Origin: an uncultured Collinsella sp.
GTDB taxonomy: Bacteria > Actinomycetota > Coriobacteriia > Coriobacteriales > Coriobacteriaceae
Length of the DNA: 11,559 bases
Reading direction: 5' to 3'
NCBI GenBank assembly: GCA_900548815.1
Contig: URLR01000058.1
Coordinates: 1-11,559 of the forward strand
Part shown: one piece after another, positions 1 through 6,884 of the stretch
Numbering within the stretch: position 1 is the first letter of the stretch
Layout: every line of letters begins with the position of its first letter
The notes under the pieces: generated by a model
Told to the model about the DNA's origin: nothing
What the model saw: only the letters and a program-made list of their open reading frames with translations
The model's database searches: none
Translations under genes and position numbers: made by a program

Positions 1-48
1 CGAGATAGGAGTCCGTCTCGTGGGCTCGGAGATGTGTATAAGAGACAG
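1..48. other. Nextera i7 sequencing adapter, not genomic
   Basis: This is synthetic sequence. Positions 30-48 are the Tn5 mosaic end AGATGTGTATAAGAGACAG, preceded by the Nextera read-2 arm (15-29). Positions 7-14 (AGGAGTCC) occupy the i7 index slot and are the reverse complement of GGACTCCT, which I recall as index N705. Positions 1-6 match the end of the P7 oligo. The same 48 bases occur reverse-complemented at the right end, so the contig was assembled from untrimmed reads. Translation of the mosaic end supplies the false start MYKRQ in front of the ruvB frame. Confidence 0.98.
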
Positions 49-726
49 CTGTTTATCGACGAGATCCACCGCCTCAACCGTTCGGTCGAGGAGGTCCTGT
101 ACCCCGCGATGGAGGACTTTGCCCTCGATATCGTGATTGGCAAGGGTCCGGCGGCGCGCTCGATTCGCCTGGATATCCCCAAGTTTACGCTGGTGGCGGC
201 AACGACCCGCTCAGGCATGTTGACCGGCCCGTTGCGCGACCGCTTTGGCATTTCATATCGCCTGGATTACTACACGGTCGAGGAGCTCGCGCAGATTGTG
301 ACGCGCTCGGCGACTATCCTGGGCGTGACGATCGACCATCCCAGTGCACTCGAGATCGGCTCGCGTTCGCGCGGCACGCCACGTCTTGCCAACCGTCTGC
401 TCAAGCGCGTGCGCGATTACGCACAGGTGCGCGGCAACGGCCCCATCGAGCTCGATATCTGTCGCCAGGCGCTCGAGTTCTTCGAGATCGACGAGCTCGG
501 TCTGGACTGGATGGATATTCGCATTTTGGAGACGCTCGCCAAGACGTTCTCCGGTCGCGCCGTGGGACTTACGACCCTTGCCAGCGCGGTGGGCGAGGAC
601 CCGGGCACGCTCGAGGATGTCTATGAGCCCTATTTGCTGCAGTGCGGATTGATGATTCGTACGCCGCAGGGCCGTCAGGCAACCCTCCGCACCTTTGAGC
701 ACCTGGGGATTGAACCTACCGTTTAG
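49..726 (+). CDS. ruvB: RuvB, Holliday junction branch-migration ATPase (5' truncated)
   Basis: RuvB is the hexameric AAA+ motor that, with RuvA, drives branch migration of Holliday junctions in recombinational repair. The remaining 225 residues begin exactly at the Walker B segment (LFIDEIHRL). Sensor I (AATTR), the arginine-finger region (GPLRDRFG) and the C-terminal winged-helix DNA-binding domain (from about FSGRAVGLTTLA to the end) follow. Full-length RuvB is about 335-350 residues, so roughly the first 110, including Walker A, are missing. The loss comes from the contig end, not a mutation: coding sequence starts right after the adapter. The ATG at 34 lies inside the adapter and is not a real start. 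The frame ends at TAG 724-726. No ruvA or ruvC is visible because the contig stops. I see no convincing terminator before the next gene. The identification is firm from several signature motifs. Confidence 0.97.
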   Translation: MFIDEIHRLNRSVEEVLYPAMEDFALDIVIGKGPAARSIRLDIPKFTLVAATTRSGMLTGPLRDRFGISYRLDYYTVEELAQIVTRSATILGVTIDHPSALEIGSRSRGTPRLANRLLKRVRDYAQVRGNGPIELDICRQALEFFEIDELGLDWMDIRILETLAKTFSGRAVGLTTLASAVGEDPGTLEDVYEPYLLQCGLMIRTPQGRQATLRTFEHLGIEPTV

Positions 727-803
727 GGCGTTTTGTTTTGGCGGGCTGTTGGACTATCGCTGGGCATCGGGTAAACATATCGCCGTTCATCGGTTATGGG
801 CGT

Positions 804-830
804 TTTACTATTGCGCGCCCGTGCTATGCT
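804..830 (+). promoter_or_regulatory. candidate promoter of fhs (extended -10)
   Basis: TGCTATGCT at 822-830 matches an extended -10 element (TGnTATnnT). TTTACT at 804-809 is a fair -35 match (4 of 6) with a 15-base spacer, which is short but tolerable with an extended -10. Transcription would start near 837, giving a leader of about 35 bases before the fhs start. The prediction is by eye only. Confidence 0.4.
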
Positions 831-870
831 GAATTGGTCTTTTTCTCATTCGGTAACGAAAGGACCGCCC

Positions 871-2538
871 ATGCCTACTGACATCGAAATCGCACGTTCT
901 GTCACGCCGCTGCCTATTACCGAGGTGGCCAAGAACGCCGGCGTCGACGTTAAGCACCTTATTCCGTACGGCTTCGACAAGGCTAAGGTCGACTATTCAC
1001 TGCTCAACGAGCCGACTGATCACCAGGCCAAGCTCGTCCTCGTGACCGCTATCAACCCAACGCCCGCGGGCGAGGGCAAGACCACCACGACCATCGGTCT
1101 GGCCGATGGCCTGCGTCGTCGCGGTATCAAGAGCGCCGTGGCCCTGCGTGAGCCTTCGCTCGGTCCCGTCTTTGGCGTCAAGGGCGGTGCCGCTGGCGGC
1201 GGTTGGGCCCAGGTCATTCCCATGGAGGACATCAACCTGCACTTTACCGGCGACTTCCATGCCATCGGTGCTGCCAACAACCTGCTGGCCGCCATGCTCG
1301 ATAACCACATCCAGCAGGGCAATCAGCTCGGTATTGACGTTAAGCGCATCACCTGGAAGCGCGTCGTCGACATGAACGACCGTCAGCTGCGCCATGTTAT
1401 CGATGGCATTGGCGGTAAGGCCCAAGGTGTGCCGCGCGAGGACGGCTTCGACATCACCGTTGCCTCCGAGGTCATGGCAATCCTGTGCCTGTCTACGAGC
1501 ATCAACGACCTCAAGGAACGCTTGGGTGAGATTGTCGTCGGCTATAGCTTTGCCGGCGAGCCCGTCCGTGCCCGCGACCTCAAGGCCCAGGGTGCCATGG
1601 CCGCGTTGCTTAAGGACGCGCTTAAGCCCAACCTGGTGCAAACGCTCGAGGGCACGCCCGCGTTTGTCCACGGCGGTCCCTTCGCCAACATTGCCCACGG
1701 CTGCAACTCTATCATGGCCACGCGTATGGCGATGCGCTTTGGCGATGTCGCCATTACCGAGGCCGGCTTCGGTGCCGATCTGGGTGCCGAGAAGTTCCTC
1801 GACATCAAGTGCCGCATGACGGGCGTTCGCCCCAGCGCTGTCGTGGTCGTCGCCACTGCCCGCGCGCTTAAGTACAACGGCGGTGTCGCCAAGGCCGACC
1901 TCAACGAGGAGAACCTCGAGGCACTCAAGGCTGGCATGCCCAATCTGCTGCGCCACGTCGACAACATTCAGAACGTCTACGGTCTGCCCTGCGTGGTCGC
2001 CATCAACCGATTCCCGACGGACACCGAGGCCGAGCTTGCGCTCATCGAGTCCGAGTGCCAGAAGCTCGGCGTCAACGTTAAGCTTTCCGAGGTCTGGGCC
2101 AAGGGCGGCGAGGGCGCGCTCGAGCTGGCCGATGAGGTCATGCGTCTGATTGAGCAGCCGAGCGAGCTCAAGTTTGCCTATGAGGACGGCGCCGATGTGG
2201 CCGACGCCCTCGAGGCTGTTGCCACCAAGGTTTACCGCGCCGACGGCGTTGACTTTACGCCGGCCGCCAAGCGTCAGCTTGCCAAGCTGCGCGAGAACGG
2301 CTTTGGCAACCTGCCGGTATGCGTGGCCAAGACGCAGTACAGCTTTAGCGACAACGCCAAGGCCCTGGGCGCTCCCGAGAACTTCCGCATCACGGTGCGC
2401 GAGCTCAAGGTTTCCGCCGGCGCCCACTTTGTGGTCGCGCTGACCGGCAGTGTTCTGACCATGCCGGGCCTGCCCAAGGTCCCCGCGGCCGAGAATATCG
2501 ACGTCGACAACGACGGCAACATCACCGGCCTGTTCTAA
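871..2538 (+). CDS. fhs: formate-tetrahydrofolate ligase (formyl-THF synthetase)
   Basis: The enzyme makes 10-formyl-tetrahydrofolate from formate, tetrahydrofolate and ATP in the cytoplasm, feeding one-carbon units to purine and fMet-tRNA synthesis. It also serves the methyl branch of the Wood-Ljungdahl pathway in acetogens, but no other gene of that pathway is seen here. The protein has 555 residues, the usual family length. Visible motifs are the P-loop TPAGEGKTT (residues 64-72), the conserved REPSLGPVFG followed by a Gly-rich run (93-111), FTGDFHAI (125-132), and further on EAGFGADLGAEKF and KYNGG. The start at 871 is chosen because GAAAGGA (858-864) sits 6 bases upstream and the product then begins in the family-typical way (MPTDIEIARS). 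An in-frame upstream extension to 796 would cover the candidate promoter. A strong terminator follows 25 bases after the stop, so the gene is probably monocistronic. Confidence 0.97.
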   Translation: MPTDIEIARSVTPLPITEVAKNAGVDVKHLIPYGFDKAKVDYSLLNEPTDHQAKLVLVTAINPTPAGEGKTTTTIGLADGLRRRGIKSAVALREPSLGPVFGVKGGAAGGGWAQVIPMEDINLHFTGDFHAIGAANNLLAAMLDNHIQQGNQLGIDVKRITWKRVVDMNDRQLRHVIDGIGGKAQGVPREDGFDITVASEVMAILCLSTSINDLKERLGEIVVGYSFAGEPVRARDLKAQGAMAALLKDALKPNLVQTLEGTPAFVHGGPFANIAHGCNSIMATRMAMRFGDVAITEAGFGADLGAEKFLDIKCRMTGVRPSAVVVVATARALKYNGGVAKADLNEENLEALKAGMPNLLRHVDNIQNVYGLPCVVAINRFPTDTEAELALIESECQKLGVNVKLSEVWAKGGEGALELADEVMRLIEQPSELKFAYEDGADVADALEAVATKVYRADGVDFTPAAKRQLAKLRENGFGNLPVCVAKTQYSFSDNAKALGAPENFRITVRELKVSAGAHFVVALTGSVLTMPGLPKVPAAENIDVDNDGNITGLF

Positions 2539-2563
2539 GCCCGCTGCTCATAGCCGCTTGCCC

Positions 2564-2601
2564 GCCCCGTCGTGCCTACCAAGGCCCGGCGGGGCTTTTT
2601 T
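2564..2601 (+). terminator. Rho-independent terminator of fhs
   Basis: GCCCCGTCGTGCC (2564-2576) pairs with GGCCCGGCGGGGC (2583-2595) with one mismatch and one G-U pair around a 6-base loop. Six T residues (2596-2601) follow directly. It lies just after the fhs stop codon. Confidence 0.9.
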
Positions 2602-2719
2602 GATCCTTAGACCCGCGCACGTCTTGTAGATACCGACGGACTCTGCCCATCATAGGCTTTTGCGCGGGTAGAATGCATGGATAACTTGAGGCTCACGCGC
2701 GACGGAAAGGAATCGTTGC

Positions 2720-3709
2720 ATGGATCAGGACAAGACAACCGTGATGGGCGGCTACGGTTCCGCGCAGGCTGGCGATAGCGCCGATGCGACTCGCGTTGTT
2801 CCCAACCCCGGTTATACCGACCCCGCCGCGACGCAGCCTTCTGCCGAGCCCACCCGGGTTATGGGCTATGGCGACACGGCGCAGGATTCTTACGCTGCAT
2901 CTTCGCAAGGCCCCTATAGCAACGCAGCTCCGGATCCGTTTGATTACGCACCGCAGGATTCTTATGCTGCCTCGACGCCGAATCCCTATGATGACCTGCC
3001 GCAAAATCCCATTCCGCAGCCTCAGCAGACGACGTATATGCCTCGCACGGCGCAGCCTCGCTACGAGTCGCGCGAGCCGTATCGCGAGTACCCCAAGTCG
3101 ATTCCGCAATATGGCGAGGACGAGGAGAAGAAGCCGTCGCGTTCGTCGAGCGTGATCAAGAAGATCCTCATCGTGCTGGCGATTTTCTTTGCGCTGTCGG
3201 TTGTGTTTGCCATCGTGTCGGGCATGCTCAACAAGCGAGGGAGTTCAACGGCCGATACCGCTGCCGAGCAAACCGAGTCCGCCTCGTCTAGTACCGTCGA
3301 TCTGAGCGATATCCCGGGGCAGTACTGGTCCAACGCCAAGAAGCTCCTCAAGTCGCGCGGCGCCGATCTTTCGAATGCCGTGGTCCTGACCGATGATGGC
3401 TCGACGCCCGTCGTCGATGCCAACTGGGTCGTTACTTCTGCCTACTACAACGACAACGGCAACCTCGAAATTCAACTCACGCACAAGAACAGCTCGGGCA
3501 ACTCGTCCGGCGGCCAAAGCGGTGCCGACAGCTCGAGCTCCAATACGCTGGAGGACTTGAGCAACAAGGCACAGGAGTTGGGAGACAAGGCGCAAGAGCT
3601 GGGCGACACGGCACAAAACCTGGGCGATACCGCGCAGAACTTGGGCGACATGGCGACGGATGCCTGGAACGCCCTGCAAAACGGCATCTCGGGCGCGCAG
3701 GGAAACTAG
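2720..3709 (+). CDS. single-pass membrane protein with Thr-x-Val motifs and heptad tail, function unknown
   Basis: I do not recognise a named family. The 329-residue protein has a Pro/Tyr/Gln-rich, probably disordered cytoplasmic region (1-140) and a basic patch, then one membrane helix (about 149-170). A Ser/Thr/Gly-rich outer linker follows. A small domain (about 197-256, starting IPGQYWSNAKKLLKSRG) looks vaguely PASTA-like. The end is a tail of four heptads (283-310). The N-terminal region carries TTVM (6-9), TRVV (24-27) and TRVM (45-48), plus a duplicated QDSYAAS motif (55-61 and 79-85). Such Thr motifs resemble phosphothreonine sites read by FHA domains in actinobacterial Ser/Thr-kinase signalling; this is inference only. 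The start is supported by GGAAAGGA (2704-2711), 8 bases upstream. A lone TAGAAT (2669-2674) could be a -10 but no good -35 is seen. The gene converges on the cation exporter with only 12 bases between stops and no visible terminator. Confidence 0.85.
   Translation: MDQDKTTVMGGYGSAQAGDSADATRVVPNPGYTDPAATQPSAEPTRVMGYGDTAQDSYAASSQGPYSNAAPDPFDYAPQDSYAASTPNPYDDLPQNPIPQPQQTTYMPRTAQPRYESREPYREYPKSIPQYGEDEEKKPSRSSSVIKKILIVLAIFFALSVVFAIVSGMLNKRGSSTADTAAEQTESASSSTVDLSDIPGQYWSNAKKLLKSRGADLSNAVVLTDDGSTPVVDANWVVTSAYYNDNGNLEIQLTHKNSSGNSSGGQSGADSSSSNTLEDLSNKAQELGDKAQELGDTAQNLGDTAQNLGDMATDAWNALQNGISGAQGN
3566..3649 (+). repeat. four tandem 21-base units encoding heptads
   Basis: Four in-frame 21-base units encode KAQELGD, KAQELGD, TAQNLGD and TAQNLGD (residues 283-310). 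Ala and Leu fall at a/d-like positions, giving an amphipathic, coiled-coil-like tail with a Gly in every heptad. The DNA copies differ at synonymous sites, so the duplication is not brand new, or the protein pattern is under selection. Confidence 0.85.
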
Positions 3710-3721
3710 CTGTTAAGCAGG

Positions 3722-4903
3722 CTACAGCTGCTCGGCCGGACGCTCGGGCGAACTAAAGCCCGAGTCAAACGTGACGACGCATGAGGCATCGGGCCGGCGC
3801 TCGTGCACGATGCGCGTGACGAGCTCCAGCAGCTCCTCGTCGGATATGTCAAAGCCGTCGGGGCGTACCAAGTCAAACGAAACGAAGCCGTCGTGCTCGT
3901 GCAGGTCGTGGATGGAGAGCGCGGGATCGATCTGCATGACGCCGCGTTTGACCCAGCCGCGCAGGTCGTCGCCGGTTATGGCGATGGGGTCACAGTGCAG
4001 CGTGATGTCGATGCCCATCTGGCGCTTGATGTCGTGCTCGATGGTGTCCAGAATCTCGTGGTGCTCAAATGCATCGCCCTCGCCGGGCATTTCCACGTGT
4101 GCGCTGGCGAACTGGCGACCGGGGCCGTAGTCGTGCACCATCAGGTCGTGTGTGCCCAGGACTTGCGGATAGGCCATAATCCTGTCGCGGATTTCCTGGA
4201 CGAGCTTTGGGTCGGGCGCTTGTCCCAGCAGCGGGCTGATGGCGTCGCGCACCAGGCCCATGCCGCTGATGCAGATGAAGATGCCCACACCCAGGCCTGC
4301 CCAGCCATCGAGATCAAAGCCGGTCGTCTGCGAAATAAGCGCCGCCACCAAGACCGAGCCCGAGGTGATGACGTCGTTTTTGGAGTCCTGCGCCGTGGCG
4401 ATGAGCGTTTCGGAATCGATGCGGTTACCCAGTGCGCGGTTGAACGCGGCCATCCAGAATTTGACGAGCATGGACGTAGCCAGTGCCGCAAGGGAAATAA
4501 ACGTGTAAGCGGTGGGCGAGGGCTTGATGATCTTGGTGACCGACTCGAGGATCAGGTTGATGCCGACGGCGCAAACCAGGACGGCGACGAACAGGCCGGC
4601 TAGGTACTCGTAGCGGCCGTGACCATAGGGGTGGCCTTCGTCTGCCGGGCGGCTGGCAAGGCGGAAACCGAGCAGGCTCACAATGTTGCTCGAGGCATCG
4701 GAGAGGTTGTTGAAAGCGTCGGCGATGAGGGAGACGGAGCCGGCGAGCAGACCCGCGATGCCCTTGGCCAGGCACAGGGTGATGTTGAGGCCAATGCAGA
4801 CGAGGCTTGCGGAAAAGCCCGCGTTGGTGCGGCAAGATGCATCGACCGGCTCGCTCTCGCTGCCGGGAACAAGCGTATGTACCAGCCGATTTACAAATAG
4901 CAT
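3722..4903 (-). CDS. cation diffusion facilitator family metal exporter
   Basis: This is an inner-membrane proton-coupled exporter of divalent metals. The 393-residue protein has the CDF layout: about six membrane helices (roughly 30-225), then a cytoplasmic C-terminal domain. The helix-2 metal site reads DAFNNLSD (62-69), followed by HPYGHGRYE (91-99). The helix-5 site is DSKND (173-177). The N-x3-D (65/69) plus D-x3-D (173/177) pattern lacks the His typical of Zn-specific members, so Mn or Fe is more likely; this is inference. The family's ferredoxin-like domain spans about 231-307 and is followed by about 85 extra residues that look like a second copy. The start at 4903 is chosen because GAGGA lies 8 bases upstream on the coding strand; the ATG at 4924 and the longer frame to 5062 have no ribosome site. 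TACACT (4942-4937) may be the -10. Confidence 0.92.
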   Translation of the reverse strand: MLFVNRLVHTLVPGSESEPVDASCRTNAGFSASLVCIGLNITLCLAKGIAGLLAGSVSLIADAFNNLSDASSNIVSLLGFRLASRPADEGHPYGHGRYEYLAGLFVAVLVCAVGINLILESVTKIIKPSPTAYTFISLAALATSMLVKFWMAAFNRALGNRIDSETLIATAQDSKNDVITSGSVLVAALISQTTGFDLDGWAGLGVGIFICISGMGLVRDAISPLLGQAPDPKLVQEIRDRIMAYPQVLGTHDLMVHDYGPGRQFASAHVEMPGEGDAFEHHEILDTIEHDIKRQMGIDITLHCDPIAITGDDLRGWVKRGVMQIDPALSIHDLHEHDGFVSFDLVRPDGFDISDEELLELVTRIVHERRPDASCVVTFDSGFSSPERPAEQL

Positions 4904-4936
4904 AGCGGTCGTCCTCACAATCATGTTTAAGGGGAT

Positions 4937-4942
4937 AGTGTA
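4937..4942 (-). promoter_or_regulatory. candidate -10 box of the cation exporter
   Basis: The minus strand reads TACACT here, 33 bases before the chosen ATG. The matching -35 position is GC-rich and poor. It overlaps a short inverted repeat, GGCGC-3-GCGCC (4954-4966), which could be a regulator site. The evidence is weak. Confidence 0.25.
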
Positions 4943-5074
4943 GCTCGCACGGGGGCGCCGTGCGCCGATGCTCAGAAAATGCAGCAATAGTCTGCCGGTG
5001 CTAACGAACGAGCCTTCTCGTCTGCCTGGGTGGTCCATTTTGGGCCACATGGGTATGGGCATGTGCCTGCTTGC

Positions 5075-5093
5075 TCGACATACTTAATGTCGA
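5075..5093. promoter_or_regulatory. perfect inverted repeat upstream of the zinc-ribbon gene
   Basis: TCGACAT (5075-5081) and ATGTCGA (5087-5093) form a perfect 7-base inverted repeat around ACTTA. It lies 29 bases before the start codon in the divergent intergenic region (4904-5121). The form suits a dimeric repressor operator or a short leader hairpin. I found no clear -35/-10 pair that fixes its position relative to a promoter. Confidence 0.45.
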
Positions 5094-5121
5094 CAGCCCC
5101 TGTGCAAAGGAGGACGTTTCC

Positions 5122-6459
5122 ATGGACGAGATGTTTGCCATTAAATGCCAAAACTGCGGCGGCCCTATGTACTCGCACCAGGCTAAGCGCAGCTTTGAGT
5201 GTGCCTATTGCGGTGCGGTCATTCCGTGGCAGGCAGACGCCGGAGAGCCCAAGAGCGCTTTGGGCATTCGCCATACGCCGTTGACGGTGGTGGATGGACT
5301 GCTCAAGCTCACGCATGTGTCGCAGCTCGAGCGCCCGGAGGACCCGAACTGGTATTTCTTCAATTCGCACTGGCGCAATCAGTCGGTCCTGGAACATCTG
5401 CTGTGGGAGGATCGCGGCACGGCGCAGGAGTTCCAAGAGGCCACGCATGTGAGCATTCCTTGCCCCTTCTGCGGAGCGTCCTTTGAGGGCGAGTCAACGC
5501 AGCGTGTGTTTGAGTGCCCGTCCTGCGGCAACAAGATCGGCATTGCCGACCTGCTCAAGCCCGGTACCTTCAGCAAGCGTCTGACCTTGGGCGTTGGTGC
5601 GGAGTATGTACCTGGGCAGGGTGTTCCCTGCGAAATCTCGCCGCAGCAGGCACGTGCCAACGCGCTGCAGCTGGTGCGCCAGCATGCGGAAGCCTTTGCC
5701 GGGCACGATGTGGAAGACGCGATCCAAAACGACATGATGCTCTTCTATTTCCCCATGGCGCTCGCGGATTTGCGCATGATGGCGAGCTTCCCGGGCAAGG
5801 GCCTGAGCAAGGAGGCCTTGGTGTACTACGAGGTGCTCGACTGGGCATACCCCAGGGCAAACTACCTGGACGTTCGCCTCATGGGCATTTTGGAGCCGTG
5901 GGACTTTGCCAAGGTCGGTCCGTTCGATCCCGCCATGCAGGAAGGTGACTTTCGCGTTGTCTCAGTCGATGCGTCTACCAAGGACCAGGTGGTCATTGAT
6001 AAGTTGGCGCTCGACGTTGCGGGCAACGACGCCGAGGCTGTACTGGGGCTCAATAAAAAGAGCATCCGCACCTGGGCGCGCAAGGCCCGCAAACATAAGG
6101 ACGGTCTGGTGATGGTGCCGGTCTACTTTGTCGATCGTCCGGCGACAGACGGCCGCGATGGCGAGCAGGTGCGCATTGCCGTAAACGGCCAGACGGGCCG
6201 CGCGGCCGCGGTGGTGTTTAGCGACAAGCGCGAAACGCATATCGTGGCGCCGCTCAGCCCGAGCCTGCATCTGTCCGGTGAGAGCACCGTGCACGCCACG
6301 CCCGTCGAGGTCAAATACGTTAAATCGCCCTTCCTGTACCAGATCGTGCGCCGTGGAGGCGGCGAGCAACCGCGCCAGGTTGCAGCCGCCGTCGAGGGTT
6401 CCTACCGAGAGGAGAAGCCCAAACGCCGCGGTCTGCTGGGTGCGCTATTTGGGAAGTAG
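5122..6459 (+). CDS. twin zinc-ribbon protein, function unknown
   Basis: I cannot assign a function. The protein has 445 residues. Two CX2C...CX2C zinc ribbons lie in its N-terminal third: Cys9/12 with Cys27/30, and Cys114/117 with Cys132/135. The spacing within each ribbon resembles TFIIB- or rubredoxin-type knuckles. The remaining 300 residues are soluble-looking, mixed alpha/beta and Trp-containing, with no membrane helix or signal peptide. The protein ends in a basic tail (KPKRRGLLGALFGK). Zinc ribbons usually bind nucleic acid or protein, so a cytoplasmic regulatory or scaffold role is possible, but this is inference. The start at 5122 is fixed by a near-ideal AAAGGAGG (5106-5113) 8 bases upstream; an in-frame TTG at 5071 is rejected. 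The gene is divergent from the metal exporter, but a shared metal-related role is only speculation. A terminator lies 220 bases downstream. Confidence 0.88.
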   Translation: MDEMFAIKCQNCGGPMYSHQAKRSFECAYCGAVIPWQADAGEPKSALGIRHTPLTVVDGLLKLTHVSQLERPEDPNWYFFNSHWRNQSVLEHLLWEDRGTAQEFQEATHVSIPCPFCGASFEGESTQRVFECPSCGNKIGIADLLKPGTFSKRLTLGVGAEYVPGQGVPCEISPQQARANALQLVRQHAEAFAGHDVEDAIQNDMMLFYFPMALADLRMMASFPGKGLSKEALVYYEVLDWAYPRANYLDVRLMGILEPWDFAKVGPFDPAMQEGDFRVVSVDASTKDQVVIDKLALDVAGNDAEAVLGLNKKSIRTWARKARKHKDGLVMVPVYFVDRPATDGRDGEQVRIAVNGQTGRAAAVVFSDKRETHIVAPLSPSLHLSGESTVHATPVEVKYVKSPFLYQIVRRGGGEQPRQVAAAVEGSYREEKPKRRGLLGALFGK

Positions 6460-6679
6460 GGGAGTAGCACCGGTTGTTGCCGTAAGGTGATGGCCGGGGG
6501 TGCGGGGCAGCTCTCAGGAGTGCGGGCTGCCGTCTGATTGTTTGAGGGTGCCAGATGTAAATAAACAGTGGAGCGGCTGCAAAAGAGCCTCCTCACTGGG
6601 TAAAATCAGGTTGTGCCGCGGAACCCGCTCCTCAGCTAGTCACACTTCGGAAGCGCGGGCAACGCAGGTATTATCGTCT
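6460..6679 (+). other. non-coding stretch with competing RNA stems
   Basis: No convincing gene lies between the zinc-ribbon stop and the terminator. GGAGCGG (6570-6576) can pair with CCGCTCC (6625-6631). CCCGC (6624-6628), within the same segment, can instead pair with GCGGG (6655-6659), so the two stems exclude each other. CGGCTGCAA occurs at 6574-6582 and again in the terminator at 6687-6695. I looked for tRNA, SRP RNA, tmRNA, RNase P and 6S landmarks and recognised none. This may be a long 3' untranslated region or a small RNA ending at the terminator. Confidence 0.3.
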
Positions 6680-6710
6680 AAAGGGCCGGCTGCAACCGGC
6701 CCTTTTCTGT
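6680..6710 (+). terminator. Rho-independent terminator
   Basis: AAAGGGCCGG (6680-6689) pairs perfectly with CCGGCCCTTT (6696-6705) around the loop CTGCAA, and the T-rich tract TTTTCTGT follows. It would end transcription from the zinc-ribbon gene, or from a small RNA in the 220 bases before it. The A-rich left flank is short, so action on the opposite strand is doubtful. Confidence 0.85.
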
Positions 6711-6729
6711 GGCAGCCAATGGACCCACA

Positions 6730-6884
6730 TCAGACGAAGGCCGCGTCTTTGCCTGTCAGGTCACGCTCGCCAGCCACGGCTAGAATGTCGTTGCCGGCGT
6801 CCATGACCGGTATTGTTTCGTAGCGTGCGTCGCAACCGCGAGTGCGCCTGCGACGGCTGCGGTGGCTTCGGTCGCAACGTGCTG
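6730..6884 (-). pseudogene. probable frameshifted coding remnant
   Basis: Directly after the nuclease TAG stop, the same minus-strand frame stays open for 34 codons (to TAG at 6782-6780), giving an Ala/Val-rich peptide (VATEATAAVAGALAVATHA). A one-base shift near 6825 leads into a second coding-like segment, RYETIPVMDAGNDILAVAGE and onward, that ends at TGA 6732-6730. Together they read like the C-terminus of a lost gene or of an originally longer one. There is no ribosome site and no recognised family. GC-rich sequence often gives open frames by chance, so confidence is low. Confidence 0.33.

Noticed and set aside
796..870. N-terminal extension of Fhs by 25 residues
   Set aside because: It would place the start inside the promoter region and before the good ribosome site; family members start at the equivalent of 871.
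997..2427. 476-codon open frame on the minus strand opposite fhs
   Set aside because: It is a shadow of the GC-rich fhs codons, has no ribosome site, and its low-complexity Leu/Val/Gly composition matches no family; fhs itself is certain.
3803..4603. 266-codon plus-strand frame opposite the cation exporter
   Set aside because: It is antisense to a clearly identified membrane protein, with composition typical of a mirrored high-GC frame.
4904..5062. Longer starts for the cation exporter (ATG 4924, frame open to 5062)
   Set aside because: Neither has a Shine-Dalgarno site, while ATG 4903 has GAGGA at ideal spacing.
6402..6596. 64-codon minus-strand frame in the 6460-6680 gap
   Set aside because: It overlaps the certain end of the zinc-ribbon gene and its product is Pro/Arg/Ser-rich without features, although a GAGGAGG-like string lies near its start.
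6570..6660. tRNA, SRP RNA, tmRNA or 6S RNA in the intergenic stretch
   Set aside because: No T-loop, SRP GGAAG-loop context, tmRNA 3' end or 6S bulge could be recognised.
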